Shown here: piece after piece, positions 36,119 through 45,159 of the stretch
How the letters are laid out: every line of letters begins with the position of its first letter
How positions within the stretch are numbered: the stretch's first letter is position 1
Origin: Allotamlana fucoidanivorans
Lineage (GTDB): Bacteria; Bacteroidota; Bacteroidia; Flavobacteriales; Flavobacteriaceae
Assembly (NCBI RefSeq): GCF_045788535.1
Contig: NZ_CP074074.1
Coordinates: 992,001 to 1,056,000, forward strand
Length of the DNA: 64,000 nucleotides
Direction: 5' to 3'
Translations under genes and position numbers: made by a program
The notes under the pieces: generated by a model
What the model was told of the DNA's origin: nothing
The model's database searches: none
Seen by the model: the letters and a program-made list of their open reading frames with translations, nothing else

Positions 36119-37386
36119 TCATTCAGATTAATCTGCATATCTTCTGTTAAATCCAGTTCTCGAAGCACTGGATTTTTAACTCCAATAGCAAAAACAGTAA
36201 GCAGTGTCATAAACCCGCCAAATACCACGCCAGCCACAGGCCCCATGATTTTAGCCGCCAAACCGCTTTCAAAAGCACCTAACTCATTTGAAGACCCTAC
36301 AAACATGGAGTTTACAGAAGACACCCTCCCGCGCATCTCATCGGGGGTTTTTAGCTGTAATATGGTTTGACGAATAATCATAGAAATACCATCAGCAGCA
36401 CCACTAATAAACAACATTAAAATACTTACCCAAAACAGAGACGACAAACCAAACCCAATAATACTCAAACCAAAAATAAAGACTGCTACTAGAAGTTTTT
36501 TACCCGTATTCTTGCTAATGGGAATATAGGTAGTAATAAACATGGTAATAATACTTCCTAATGAAATAGAGGCATTCAATATGCCAAAACCTTGACTCCC
36601 TACATTTAAAATATCTTGAGCAAACACTGATAAAATAGCTACCGTTCCTCCAAAAAGTACCGCAATCATATCTAAAGTTAAAGCCCCTAAAATGGCTTTA
36701 TTTTGAAACACAAATTGAACCCCTGCTTTTAAACTATCTTTTACAGGTTCTCCAATCTTTTTATTTAAAATAGGTTTCTTTTTTATCTGAAAGGTTAAAA
36801 CAAACGACAAGGCTACCAATATAAAAACCAAACAAAGTGTGGTATCTACTCCCATCCAGCTAATAAAAAACCCGCCGCAAAGCGCTCCTAGTACGGCAGC
36901 CGTTTTCCATGTACTGGTACTCCATGTAGCCGCATTTGGATATACCGCCTTAGGTACAATTAAAGCCACTAGAGAGAATATAGTGGGACCGAAAAAAGAA
37001 CGTAAAAACCCACCAAAAAAAACCAAACCATAAATACCATATAAAACGGAATGTGTAGACCAGTTGCTCACTAATCTAGGCCAGGTTAACAAAAACAACC
37101 CCAAACTAATTAATGAAAACAATGCAATGCATAGTGCTAATAGATTCCGTTTTTCACGCTGATCAACAATATGTCCTGCAAACAACGCCATGGTAAAGGC
37201 TGGAATAATTTCCATAAGCCCTATAATACCCAATGACAATGGATCTTTAGTAAGACTATACACCTGCCATTCAATGACAATAAATTGCATGGACCACCCA
37301 AAAACCAATAACAGCCGCATTAAAAGAAAAATATTAAACTCCTTTATTCTGAGTGCCGCGTAAGGATCATTTTTTGCCATGGTCAT
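36115..37386 (-). CDS. MFS transporter
   Basis: A 423-residue major facilitator with 12 hydrophobic segments, of the EntS/MFS_3-like type. Family marks include GHIVDQREKRNLL between helices 2 and 3 and ADGISMIIRQTILQLKTPDEMRGRVSSV in two stretches in the second half. The substrate is unknown. Its ATG overlaps the recJ stop (ATGA), so translation is coupled to recJ although no functional link is obvious. Confidence 0.9.
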   Translation of the reverse strand: MTMAKNDPYAALRIKEFNIFLLMRLLLVFGWSMQFIVIEWQVYSLTKDPLSLGIIGLMEIIPAFTMALFAGHIVDQREKRNLLALCIALFSLISLGLFLLTWPRLVSNWSTHSVLYGIYGLVFFGGFLRSFFGPTIFSLVALIVPKAVYPNAATWSTSTWKTAAVLGALCGGFFISWMGVDTTLCLVFILVALSFVLTFQIKKKPILNKKIGEPVKDSLKAGVQFVFQNKAILGALTLDMIAVLFGGTVAILSVFAQDILNVGSQGFGILNASISLGSIITMFITTYIPISKNTGKKLLVAVFIFGLSIIGFGLSSLFWVSILMLFISGAADGISMIIRQTILQLKTPDEMRGRVSSVNSMFVGSSNELGAFESGLAAKIMGPVAGVVFGGFMTLLTVFAIGVKNPVLRELDLTEDMQINLND

Positions 37387-39077
37387 GCTTTAAGATCGCG
37401 AAGTTTTAATTGAAGTGATATATTACCCTGCCATTGGTTTTCATCAACAGAATACACCGCTTTAAAAGGCTTCCCTTCAGAAATTAAGTCATATTTATCC
37501 CCCATACTAAAACCAATACAAACAAATCGGGCGGTACTATTGGGTTGTGTTGCGGTGAGTCTTAAATGGGTTTTGTCCTCACCAACACACTTGCCATAAC
37601 CCGTGTCTACCAAACCATCAGTCATAAAAACAGGTGTCATATTACTTGGGCCAAATGGCGCAAACTGTTTTAGTATTCTATAAAATTTTGGGGTTATATT
37701 TTTGAGATCAATCTGGGCATCAATAGTAATTTCAGGCGTCAATAAAGTTCTATCAATAGTACCAGACACGACATCTTCAAAAGCTTGCTTAAAGGCCTCA
37801 TAATTTTCTGCTTTTAGGGTTAACCCAGCCGCATATTTATGCCCGCCAAATTGCTCAATATGATCTTGACAAGCTTCTAATGCAGCATACACATCAAAGC
37901 CCCTAACCGAACGTGCTGAGGCTGCTAATTTATCACCACTTCTAGTAAACACTAAGGTTGGTCTATAATAGGTTTCTATTAATCGAGAAGCCACAATACC
38001 AATAACACCTTTATGCCAGTCTTGATGATAAACAACCGTAGTAAGACAGTTTTGTTCATTGTTATCAATAATTTGCTGGAGAGCCTCTTCAGTAATTTGT
38101 TTATCAATTTCACGTCTGTCTAGGTTATAATCATTAATTTCTGCTGCATAATTTTCCGCCTTGTCTGGCTCTTCTTCAGCGAGCAAGGTAACCGCATAGT
38201 TACCATGTTTCATGCGTCCAGCCGCATTTATTCTTGGAGCCACTAAAAAGACTACATCGGTAATGGTAAGCTCGGTTTTTTCAACCTGATTTAAAATAGC
38301 CTTGATGCCTGGACGCGGATTATTATTTATTACCTGCAACCCAAAATACGTCAATATTCTATTTTCACCATCAATAGGCACAATATCGGCACCCACAGCC
38401 GTAGCCACCAAATCGAGGTATTCTGTTAAATCATGCGCTGTTTTTCCTTCCTTTGAGGCTAGAGCCTGAATGAGTTTAAAACCAACTCCGCAACCACAAA
38501 GTTCTTTGTACGGATAGGTGCAATCATCACGTTTAGGATCTAAAACCGCAACAGCATCAGGAATAACAGCCCCTGGCCTATGATGATCACAAATAATAAA
38601 ATCAATACCCATTTTTTTAGCATGCGCTACTTTTTCAATTGCTTTAATACCACAGTCTAAAGCAATAATCAGGGTGAAATCATTTTCTAAAGCAAAGTTT
38701 ATCCCCTTATAAGAAACCCCGTAACCTTCATCATACCTGTTAGGTATATAGGTATACACCAAACTATGTTTAGTTTTCAGGTAAGATGCCATTAAAGCCA
38801 CCGATGTTGTGCCATCTACATCATAATCGCCATATACCAAAATATTTTCTTTGTTAGCAATGGCTTGCTCAATGCGCGCTACTGCCCTATCCATATCCTT
38901 CATTAAGAATGGATCGTGCAAATCATCTAAACTCGGTCTGAAAAACTTTCGGGCTGCATCATAATTATCAACACCCCTTTGAACAAGCAGTGACGCTAAA
39001 ACAGGATCAATTTGAAGCGCTTTTTGCAAGGCTTCAACGTTTTCTTTTGAAGGTTTTGGTTTTAAAGTCCAACGCAT
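37383..39077 (-). CDS. recJ: Single-stranded-DNA-specific exonuclease RecJ
   Basis: 5'-3' ssDNA exonuclease of the DHH family used in recombination and mismatch repair. At 564 residues it is normal. Core motifs are YGDYDVDGTTS, ALDCGIKA, CDHHRPG and APRINAAGRMKHG; the DHHA1 domain follows with QFGGHKYAAGLTL. It is the upstream gene of a recJ-MFS unit on the minus strand. Confidence 0.95.
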   Translation of the reverse strand: MRWTLKPKPSKENVEALQKALQIDPVLASLLVQRGVDNYDAARKFFRPSLDDLHDPFLMKDMDRAVARIEQAIANKENILVYGDYDVDGTTSVALMASYLKTKHSLVYTYIPNRYDEGYGVSYKGINFALENDFTLIIALDCGIKAIEKVAHAKKMGIDFIICDHHRPGAVIPDAVAVLDPKRDDCTYPYKELCGCGVGFKLIQALASKEGKTAHDLTEYLDLVATAVGADIVPIDGENRILTYFGLQVINNNPRPGIKAILNQVEKTELTITDVVFLVAPRINAAGRMKHGNYAVTLLAEEEPDKAENYAAEINDYNLDRREIDKQITEEALQQIIDNNEQNCLTTVVYHQDWHKGVIGIVASRLIETYYRPTLVFTRSGDKLAASARSVRGFDVYAALEACQDHIEQFGGHKYAAGLTLKAENYEAFKQAFEDVVSGTIDRTLLTPEITIDAQIDLKNITPKFYRILKQFAPFGPSNMTPVFMTDGLVDTGYGKCVGEDKTHLRLTATQPNSTARFVCIGFSMGDKYDLISEGKPFKAVYSVDENQWQGNISLQLKLRDLKA

Positions 39078-39091
39078 AAATTGGCCTATCG

Positions 39092-39538
39092 TTATTTAAC
39101 AGGAAAAAAATCTACCTTGTTTATATGAAAATGTATCTGGATATCAAGCTCCGCAAACTGGCGAAACATTTCCATAACACCGCAATATTTTTCAACCGAT
39201 AAATCTACCGCTTTTTGAAGTTTTTTTTCATTTAAAGCATCCCCGTGAAAATGAAAATGCATAACAACCTTATCATAAATTTTTGGGTGTTCCTCAGTGA
39301 GATTGGCCTCAATTTCAATTTTGAAATCCTCAACAGTCAACTTCATTTTCTTAATCAACGATGCCACATCCAGCCCCGAGCATCCTGCCAAAGCAGACAA
39401 CATTAAAGCCTTCGGTCTGTAGCCTTCGCCTTTACCGCCATTTTCTTCGCCTGCATCAATAAATAAATTATGTCCGGATGGATTTGTACTTTCAAATCGC
39501 ATATCTCCTAACCATGTTGTGGTAACTTGAACCGCCAT
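39092..39538 (-). CDS. OsmC family protein
   Basis: Peroxiredoxin-like OsmC/Ohr-fold protein, possibly reducing organic hydroperoxides. The ATG at 39538 gives 148 residues; the longer frame from 39622 overlaps the divergent gene and is rejected. One cysteine lies in ALAGCSGLDVASL and a second in EKYCGVMEM, the two positions expected for the family's redox pair. It is divergent, with 55 nt between starts, from a carboxymuconolactone decarboxylase-like gene that may also act in peroxide defence. Confidence 0.88.
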   Translation of the reverse strand: MAVQVTTTWLGDMRFESTNPSGHNLFIDAGEENGGKGEGYRPKALMLSALAGCSGLDVASLIKKMKLTVEDFKIEIEANLTEEHPKIYDKVVMHFHFHGDALNEKKLQKAVDLSVEKYCGVMEMFRQFAELDIQIHFHINKVDFFPVK

Positions 39539-39593
39539 AGGTATAATTTTTTCGTTAATTTTAAAGTCAAAAATACTACATAATAAATAAAAT

Positions 39594-40184
39594 ATGCCTT
39601 TAGTACCACCTTTATCTGCCAATCATGATTTAGAAACCAGAGAATTAGCTGAATTTTTTAATGAAACCCTTGGATTTTGCCCTAATTCGGTATTAACCAT
39701 GCAACATAGACCTGCTATCAGTAAAGCTTTTATCAACTTAAACAAAGCAGTTATGGCTAATGAAGGCCAAGTAACTTCAGCCTTAAAACGTATGATTGCC
39801 TGGGTAAGTAGTAATGCAACAGGCTGCCGATATTGTCAGGCGCACGCTATTAGAGCGGCAGAACGCTATGGCGCAGAACAGGAACAACTAGAAAACATTT
39901 GGGAATATAGAACACATCCTGCTTTTAATGAGGCTGAACGCGCTGCTTTAGATTTTAGTTTGGCGGCCTCTCAAATTCCTAATGCCGTTGATGAAACAAT
40001 AAAAAAACGTTTATACCAATATTGGAATGAAGGTGACATTGTTGAAATGCTGGGTGTTATTTCGCTCTTTGGTTATTTAAACCGTTGGAATGATTCTATG
40101 GCTACCTCAATGGAAGCAGGCGCCATTGAGAGTGGTGAACACTATCTAGGAAAACATGGCTGGGAAAAAGGGAAGCATGTTTAA
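39594..40184 (+). CDS. Carboxymuconolactone decarboxylase (AhpD-like) family protein
   Basis: A 196-residue all-helical protein with the AhpD-type redox motif CRYCQAH around residues 79-85, followed by a regular helical repeat. This motif suggests alkylhydroperoxidase-type activity rather than a true decarboxylase. It is divergent from the OsmC gene, and the pair may share a regulatory region of 55 nt. Confidence 0.87.
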   Translation: MPLVPPLSANHDLETRELAEFFNETLGFCPNSVLTMQHRPAISKAFINLNKAVMANEGQVTSALKRMIAWVSSNATGCRYCQAHAIRAAERYGAEQEQLENIWEYRTHPAFNEAERAALDFSLAASQIPNAVDETIKKRLYQYWNEGDIVEMLGVISLFGYLNRWNDSMATSMEAGAIESGEHYLGKHGWEKGKHV

Positions 40185-40195
40185 ACCTTTATTTA

Positions 40196-40765
40196 TTAAA
40201 TCAATCCCTTTACGCGGCTTCTCAATTCTGGTAAAACATCCAACTCAAACCAAGGATTCTTGGTAAGCCAAAATCGATTTCTAGGAGATGGATGTGGAAG
40301 AGGAAAATATTTTGGTAAATACGCATTATAATTTTCTACGGTTTCTGTTAAGGTATTTTTAGCTGCTTTCCCCAAATAATACTGTTGTACATACATTCCT
40401 ACTAAAATTACCAATTCCACCTGTTTTAATACAGAAAACAATGGTTCATGCCATTGCGGTGCACACTCTGGTCTTGGTGGTAAATCTCCCGATTTTCCTT
40501 TACCTGGGTAACAAAACCCCATAGGAACGATAGCAAAATGAGATGTGTTATAAAAAGTTTCTCCAGAAACACCAAGCCATTTTCTAAGTTGTTTTCCACT
40601 CACATCATTCCATGGAATGCCTGAGGCGTGCACTTTAGTTCCTGGAGCCTGACCTATAATTACTATTTTTGAATCTTGATGCGCAGATACAACAGGCCTA
40701 GGCCCAAACGGTAAGTGTTCTTGGCAAATAGTACATTCTTTTATGTTTTTAAGTAGTTTTTGCAT
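40196..40765 (-). CDS. Uracil-DNA glycosylase family protein
   Basis: A 189-residue base-excision or UDG-like enzyme. The N-terminal CTICQEHLPFGPRP is followed by the motif GQAPGTKVHASGIPWND (active-site loop 1), LRKWLGVS, and the C-terminal PLPHPSPRNRFW loop. Only two N-terminal cysteines are evident, so it is not a clear family-4 Fe-S glycosylase. DNA repair is likely, but the exact lesion is uncertain. Confidence 0.83.
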   Translation of the reverse strand: MQKLLKNIKECTICQEHLPFGPRPVVSAHQDSKIVIIGQAPGTKVHASGIPWNDVSGKQLRKWLGVSGETFYNTSHFAIVPMGFCYPGKGKSGDLPPRPECAPQWHEPLFSVLKQVELVILVGMYVQQYYLGKAAKNTLTETVENYNAYLPKYFPLPHPSPRNRFWLTKNPWFELDVLPELRSRVKGLI

Positions 40766-40821
40766 TATTCAGTACCTCTGTAAAACACATATAAGTCTGT
40801 TTTGCCTAGCTAGATGGTATA

Positions 40822-41166
40822 CTATTTTTTAGTTAATGGCTCAGTTTCAAAACGCAATCCTTCAAAACCCGTTTTCATAAAATTCCTGATGTTTTGATGC
40901 CCTGTCCCGTTTGGATCATTTAAAACCTCATCAAAATAATACGAACCAAAACATGCTAAGGTTTCTTTCTGTGTTAATCGTTGTGCTTTAGCAAAAGCAA
41001 ATAATTTGCATGACCCAGAGTTTTGCCCTGCTTCGTTTTGTAAATCACCATTTTTAAAGGCTGAAGGTTTAAAGGTATAATTGGCTTCAATGACAGCCAT
41101 GGTCTCTGAAAAAGTTATATTTTTTGGATTGGTTTTTAGTTTATCTATAAATGTTGCTACGGTCAT
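40822..41166 (-). CDS. HopJ type III effector-like family protein
   Basis: A 114-residue protein from ATG 41166 (TTG at 41196 rejected). Marks of the HopJ family are FIDKLKTNPKNITFSETM, the QNEAGQNSGSCKLFAFA stretch and HQNIRNFMKTGFEGL. The effector name comes from a Pseudomonas homologue. Here no type III secretion is expected, so the protein is a conserved cytosolic one of unknown role. It lies 30 nt downstream of rsmI. Confidence 0.83.
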   Translation of the reverse strand: MTVATFIDKLKTNPKNITFSETMAVIEANYTFKPSAFKNGDLQNEAGQNSGSCKLFAFAKAQRLTQKETLACFGSYYFDEVLNDPNGTGHQNIRNFMKTGFEGLRFETEPLTKK

Positions 41167-41196
41167 CGTATTTTTAAAATTGGAATTGTATGTCAA

Positions 41197-41868
41197 TTAT
41201 TTTTTACCTGCCACCACTATAACAATCTCACCTTTGGGTGGTTTCGCTATAAAATAATCACAGACTTCTTTCATGGTACCTCGTTGTGTTTCTTCGTATA
41301 GCTTGGAAAGTTCTCTGGAAACAGACACCTGACGTTCTTCGCCAAAATATTCACAAAAATGTCCTAACGTTTTTATGAGCTTGTGCGGACTTTCATAAAA
41401 AATCATAGTACGTGTTTCCTCGGCCAACATTAATAATCGGGTTTGACGTCCTTTTTTAACAGGCAAAAATCCCTCAAAAACGAACTTGTCATTAGGCAAC
41501 CCAGAATTCACTAAGGCTGGTACAAAGGCTGTGGCGCCGGGTAAACACTCTATGGCCATATCTTGTTCTATACAGGCCCGTGTTAACAAATAACCAGGGT
41601 CTGAAATAGCTGGTGTTCCCGCATCGCTAATGAGTGCCACGGCAGTTCCTAATTTTAGCTTTTGAATAATCCCTTCAACCGTTTTGTGCTCATTATGCAT
41701 ATGGTGTGATTGCATGGGGGTTGATATTTCAAAGTGCTTTAACAGCTTTCCAGAAGTTCTAGTGTCTTCGGCTAAAATTAAATCGACCGACTTTAAAATC
41801 TCAATCGCCCTAAAGGTCATATCTTTTAAATTGCCAATAGGTGTTGGTACTATGTATAGTTTACTCAT
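41197..41868 (-). CDS. rsmI: 16S rRNA (cytidine1402-2'-O)-methyltransferase
   Basis: Modifies the decoding centre of 16S rRNA using SAM. The 223-residue protein shows the RsmI/tetrapyrrole methylase motifs YIVPTPIGNLKDMT, LAEDTRTSGKLL, LISDAGTPAISDPG and CLPGATAFVPAL. Length is slightly below E. coli RsmI (286), missing the C-terminal extension. It precedes the HopJ-like gene. Confidence 0.95.
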   Translation of the reverse strand: MSKLYIVPTPIGNLKDMTFRAIEILKSVDLILAEDTRTSGKLLKHFEISTPMQSHHMHNEHKTVEGIIQKLKLGTAVALISDAGTPAISDPGYLLTRACIEQDMAIECLPGATAFVPALVNSGLPNDKFVFEGFLPVKKGRQTRLLMLAEETRTMIFYESPHKLIKTLGHFCEYFGEERQVSVSRELSKLYEETQRGTMKEVCDYFIAKPPKGEIVIVVAGKK

Positions 41869-41876
41869 GTGTTAGT

Positions 41877-41965
41877 GGTTGTAGTGGTTAGCTTTTGGCG
41901 AGGCGGGCATCGAGCCAAAACTAGAAGCGGAAAACACGACCGCGCTTTTTGGGGCGCGGTAACAC
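41877..41965 (-). other. Two GC-rich inverted repeats between rsmI and the 243-aa gene
   Basis: TTTTGGC/GCCAAAA at about 41894-41922 and ACCGCGC/GCGCGGT at about 41940-41963 form two stem-loops in an otherwise AT-rich gap. The second lies close to the 243-aa gene's stop (41973), but no clear T run follows on that strand, so it may not be a standard terminator. Confidence 0.4.
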
Positions 41966-41972
41966 CCAAAAT

Positions 41973-42704
41973 TTAATTAAACTTAGCTTCAATAATTTCC
42001 ATAAAACGGTTTTCAAACTCTTCTTTACCTTCCCAGTTATTGTAATCTGGTTTTACAACCGATTGAATAAAATTTTTGGCATTTTCATGTAAAACAAAGG
42101 TATTGAGTTGCGACAAAACACGATCATAGTCTTCATTTTTACCTTCAAAAAGGTGTTTTATAAAAGCAATTTTATCATTGAGTCCTATTTTTAATCCGCC
42201 TACTTTAAGCGCATCATTTAGTGATTTTTTTTCATTAGATAAGCCATTGCTACTGGTTGAAGCGGGCTCAAATACAGGCAAATCTTTAAACCCTTCGGTA
42301 ATAGTTTCTAAATCATCCTTTTTTTCAGATGCTTTTTCCTCTTTTGGTTTTATTTGTTGTGGTTCATCTGGCATTAACTTCAGCATAGCCTTGATTTTAG
42401 ACATGGCTGGTGTGGTTATCTCTATACGGTCTGAATCATCTAAATCAATATAAATTTTGTCTTCAATCTCAATATTATCACTCACCTTATTGTTAAAAGC
42501 ACTGTCTAACATCCCAAAAAAGGATGAATCATTACCAATGGTTGGTATGGCACCGTCAAAATTTTCATGAGCAAATTTAAGCACCGTTAATTTCTCATAA
42601 AGCGCAGAAACCTCGGCATGCATTTTTATAACATCTTCTTTCCCCTTCAGTTTCAAAATTCTGTGGGCTATACTTACCAGATCAGATTCTAACTTCTTCT
42701 TCAT
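41973..42704 (-). CDS. Conserved hypothetical protein
   Basis: I do not recognise a named family for this 243-residue protein. It has an acidic, helical N-terminus (LESDLVSIAHRILKLKGKED), a charged middle linker (about 115-165, rich in Lys, Glu and Ser) and a compact C-terminal domain (LNDKIAFIKHLFEGKNEDYD, then NNWEGKEEFENRFMEII). There is no signal peptide or membrane segment, so it is cytosolic. It is divergent from tdk. Its C-terminal helical part might be an interaction module; the function is unknown. Confidence 0.85.
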   Translation of the reverse strand: MKKKLESDLVSIAHRILKLKGKEDVIKMHAEVSALYEKLTVLKFAHENFDGAIPTIGNDSSFFGMLDSAFNNKVSDNIEIEDKIYIDLDDSDRIEITTPAMSKIKAMLKLMPDEPQQIKPKEEKASEKKDDLETITEGFKDLPVFEPASTSSNGLSNEKKSLNDALKVGGLKIGLNDKIAFIKHLFEGKNEDYDRVLSQLNTFVLHENAKNFIQSVVKPDYNNWEGKEEFENRFMEIIEAKFN

Positions 42705-42812
42705 TGTTTATAATTTTTAAATTATTGCGCCTTAAGGTTTTTGATTTTTAATAAATTTACGCCACCTTTATACGAACGAATAATTGCTTTGTTTTAGTGT
42801 TAAAATTACAAA

Positions 42813-43460
42813 ATGTTTCTTGAAAATACAGTAAATCATAAAGAACAATTTGGGTGGATTGAAGTTATTTGCGGCTCGATGTTTTCAGGAAAAACCGAAG
42901 AACTCATCCGCCGGCTAAAGCGCGCTCAATTTGCAAGGCAAAAAGTTGAAATTTTTAAACCCGCCATTGACGTACGATATGGTGAAGATATGGTGGTGTC
43001 ACATGATGCTAATGAAATAAGATCTACTCCTGTTCCTGCTGCAGCCAATATTCCTATTTTAGCTGATGGTTGTGACGTAGTTGGTATTGATGAAGCTCAG
43101 TTTTTTGATGATGAAATTGTACGTATATGTAATGATTTAGCAAACAAAGGCGTTCGTGTTATTGTTGCTGGTTTAGATATGGATTTTAAAGGCAATCCGT
43201 TTGGCCCAATGCCCAATTTAATGGCTACTGCCGAATATGTGACCAAAGTACATGCTGTATGCACAAGAACTGGAAATTTAGCTCAGTACAGCTACAGAAA
43301 AAACCAAAACAACAGTTTAGTTTTGCTGGGTGAAGTTAATGAGTATGAACCTTTAAGCAGGGCTGCCTTTTATAAAGCCATGATGCGCGATAAGGTACGA
43401 AACATGAAAGTGAATGATGCCGAAGAAATAAAAACAAAACCCAAAGACCCCGATGCCTAA
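42813..43460 (+). CDS. tdk: Thymidine kinase
   Basis: Phosphorylates thymidine in salvage. Walker A is GSMFSGKTEE (residues 21-30), Walker B is VVGIDEAQFF, and the lasso domain contains VCTRTGNLAQYSYRKN. The zinc-lasso cysteines of the classical enzyme are mostly missing (one Cys in this stretch). It overlaps alr by 8 nt, so the pair is co-translated. Confidence 0.95.
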   Translation: MFLENTVNHKEQFGWIEVICGSMFSGKTEELIRRLKRAQFARQKVEIFKPAIDVRYGEDMVVSHDANEIRSTPVPAAANIPILADGCDVVGIDEAQFFDDEIVRICNDLANKGVRVIVAGLDMDFKGNPFGPMPNLMATAEYVTKVHAVCTRTGNLAQYSYRKNQNNSLVLLGEVNEYEPLSRAAFYKAMMRDKVRNMKVNDAEEIKTKPKDPDA

Positions 43461-44559
43461 AGCACAAGAGACTGTGCTTGAAATAGACTTAAAAGCACTT
43501 CAACATAATTTTAACCATTTAAAATCTAAACTGAAACCCCACACCAAATTTTTGGCCGTGGTAAAGGCCTATGCTTATGGCAACAATCCGTGTGAAATTG
43601 CCAAGTATTTAGAATCTTTAAAGGTGGATTATTTTGCTGTGGCTTACATTAATGAGGGCTTAACTTTAAGAGCGGCTGGCATTGTTAGCCCTATTTTAGT
43701 GCTTCATCCACAAACGGTAAACTTTAATTTACTTGTTGAACATAGTTTAGAACCGGCATTGTACAACACTAAAATTTTAGAGGAATTTATTCAATTTGCT
43801 GAAAAAGAAAAACTAGAAAACTACCCTATACACTTAAAATTTAATACGGGGTTAAACCGCCTTGGTTTCTCAAAAGAGCAGATAGATGTTGTTGCCTCAC
43901 AGGTAAAAGATAATCCTGCTTTAGAAGTGAAATCGATATTTTCTCATTTAGCCGCAAGCGAAGACCTAAACGAAAAAGACTTCACAATACGTCAAATTGA
44001 AGTATTTAAGAGCATTGCTAAAAACTTCAAATCTACTTCGGGTCTTTCTCCATGGCTTCATATGTGTAACACATCAGGAATATTGAATTATCCTGAGGCT
44101 CATTTTGATATGGTACGCAGTGGTATTGGGTTATACGGCTTTGGTAATTCTGAAAAAGAAAATCAATTTTTAAAACCTATTGGCACTTTAAAAACAGTGA
44201 TTTCGCAAATTCATCATATAAAAAAGGGAGAATCGGTAGGATATAATCGCGGTTTTAAAAGTGAATCTTCCATAACAACAGCCACGCTTCCTATTGGGCA
44301 TGCCGATGGTATTGGTCGCCAATACGGTAAAGAAACAGGCTACGTGATGATTCACGGTAAAAAAGCACCTATAATTGGTAATGTTTGTATGGATATGATT
44401 ATGGTAAATGTTACCAAAATTGCTTGTAGTGAAGGCGATGAAGTTATTGTTTTTGGCAAAAATGAAACTGCTGAGCAGTTGGCAGAAACGGCCCAAACCA
44501 TTTCTTACGAGCTCATTACCTCGGTATCACAGCGCATAAAACGCATTTTTATAAGATAA
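43453..44559 (+). CDS. alr: Alanine racemase
   Basis: PLP enzyme making D-alanine for peptidoglycan, 368 residues. The PLP lysine is Lys38 (LAVVKAYAYG). The second catalytic tyrosine is in SVGYNRGF around residue 260. VCMDMIMVN in the C-terminal barrel is a family signature. It is co-translated with tdk through an 8-nt overlap. Confidence 0.96.
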   Translation: MPKAQETVLEIDLKALQHNFNHLKSKLKPHTKFLAVVKAYAYGNNPCEIAKYLESLKVDYFAVAYINEGLTLRAAGIVSPILVLHPQTVNFNLLVEHSLEPALYNTKILEEFIQFAEKEKLENYPIHLKFNTGLNRLGFSKEQIDVVASQVKDNPALEVKSIFSHLAASEDLNEKDFTIRQIEVFKSIAKNFKSTSGLSPWLHMCNTSGILNYPEAHFDMVRSGIGLYGFGNSEKENQFLKPIGTLKTVISQIHHIKKGESVGYNRGFKSESSITTATLPIGHADGIGRQYGKETGYVMIHGKKAPIIGNVCMDMIMVNVTKIACSEGDEVIVFGKNETAEQLAETAQTISYELITSVSQRIKRIFIR

Positions 44560-44564
44560 AAGTC

Positions 44565-44597
44565 TTAACATATGTTAAACTTTTTTACTTATTTTTG
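44565..44597 (+). promoter_or_regulatory. mscL promoter region with a palindrome over the -33 position
   Basis: A perfect 14-bp palindrome TTAACATATGTTAA (44565-44578) lies 11 nt upstream of TATTTTTG (44590-44597), a -7 box. The palindrome occupies the place of the -33 element and could be an operator. Transcription would start near 44604, 20 nt before the mscL ATG. Confidence 0.5.
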
Positions 44598-44623
44598 AGT
44601 GTACTAATTTTAAATTTTCTATT

Positions 44624-45025
44624 ATGTTAAAAGAATTCAAAGAGTTTGCCATGAAAGGCAACCTAGTAGACATCGCTGTTGGTTTTGTTATGGGTGCCGC
44701 ATTTAAAGAAGTGGTCACGTCATTTACTGGCGGTATAGTTTCACCGCTTATCGGATTAATTTTCAAAGCAGACTTTAAAGATTTAAAATTGGTACTAAAA
44801 GAAGGGGTTGCCAATGCTGAAGGTATTATGGAAGGTGAAGTTTCTGTGCTTTGGGGTGCTTTCTTAACTAATGTGATAGACTTTATCATTGTGGCTTTTG
44901 TCATGTTTATGATTGTAAAAGGCGTTAACAAAATGAAAAAGAAGGAAGAGCCCGCCCCAGAACCACCAAAAGGGCCTTCACAAGAAGATTTATTGACTGA
45001 AATCAGAGATTTATTGAAAAAATAA
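44624..45025 (+). CDS. mscL: Large-conductance mechanosensitive channel
   Basis: Pentameric inner-membrane pore that opens under membrane tension during osmotic downshock. The 133-residue protein has the N-terminal amphipathic helix, first membrane helix (VDIAVGFVMGAAFKEVV), periplasmic loop, second helix (FIIVAFVMFMIVKGVNK) and a charged C-terminal helix (EDLLTEIRDLLKK). It has its own promoter and terminator. Confidence 0.96.
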   Translation: MLKEFKEFAMKGNLVDIAVGFVMGAAFKEVVTSFTGGIVSPLIGLIFKADFKDLKLVLKEGVANAEGIMEGEVSVLWGAFLTNVIDFIIVAFVMFMIVKGVNKMKKKEEPAPEPPKGPSQEDLLTEIRDLLKK

Positions 45026-45063
45026 CAATTTGTTAAATAAATAACTTTGTGTTATTTGTTGTT

Positions 45064-45100
45064 AAAAAGCCCTTGTTTTCAGAGAACAAGGGCTTTTTTT
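45064..45100 (+). terminator. Terminator after mscL
   Basis: A 14-bp stem AAAAAGCCCTTGTT/AACAAGGGCTTTTT with a 7-nt loop and T tail, positions 45064-45098 plus following T. Confidence 0.9.
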
Positions 45101-45124
45101 AATTTTTAAAATAGAATTAATACT

Positions 45125-45132
45125 TAGATTTG
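45125..45132 (+). promoter_or_regulatory. Putative -7 box of asd
   Basis: TAGATTTG matches TAnnTTTG, 27 nt before the asd ATG and just after the mscL terminator. No well-spaced TTG was seen. Confidence 0.5.
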
Positions 45133-45159
45133 CACAGCAATTAATAAAAATTTAGAAAA

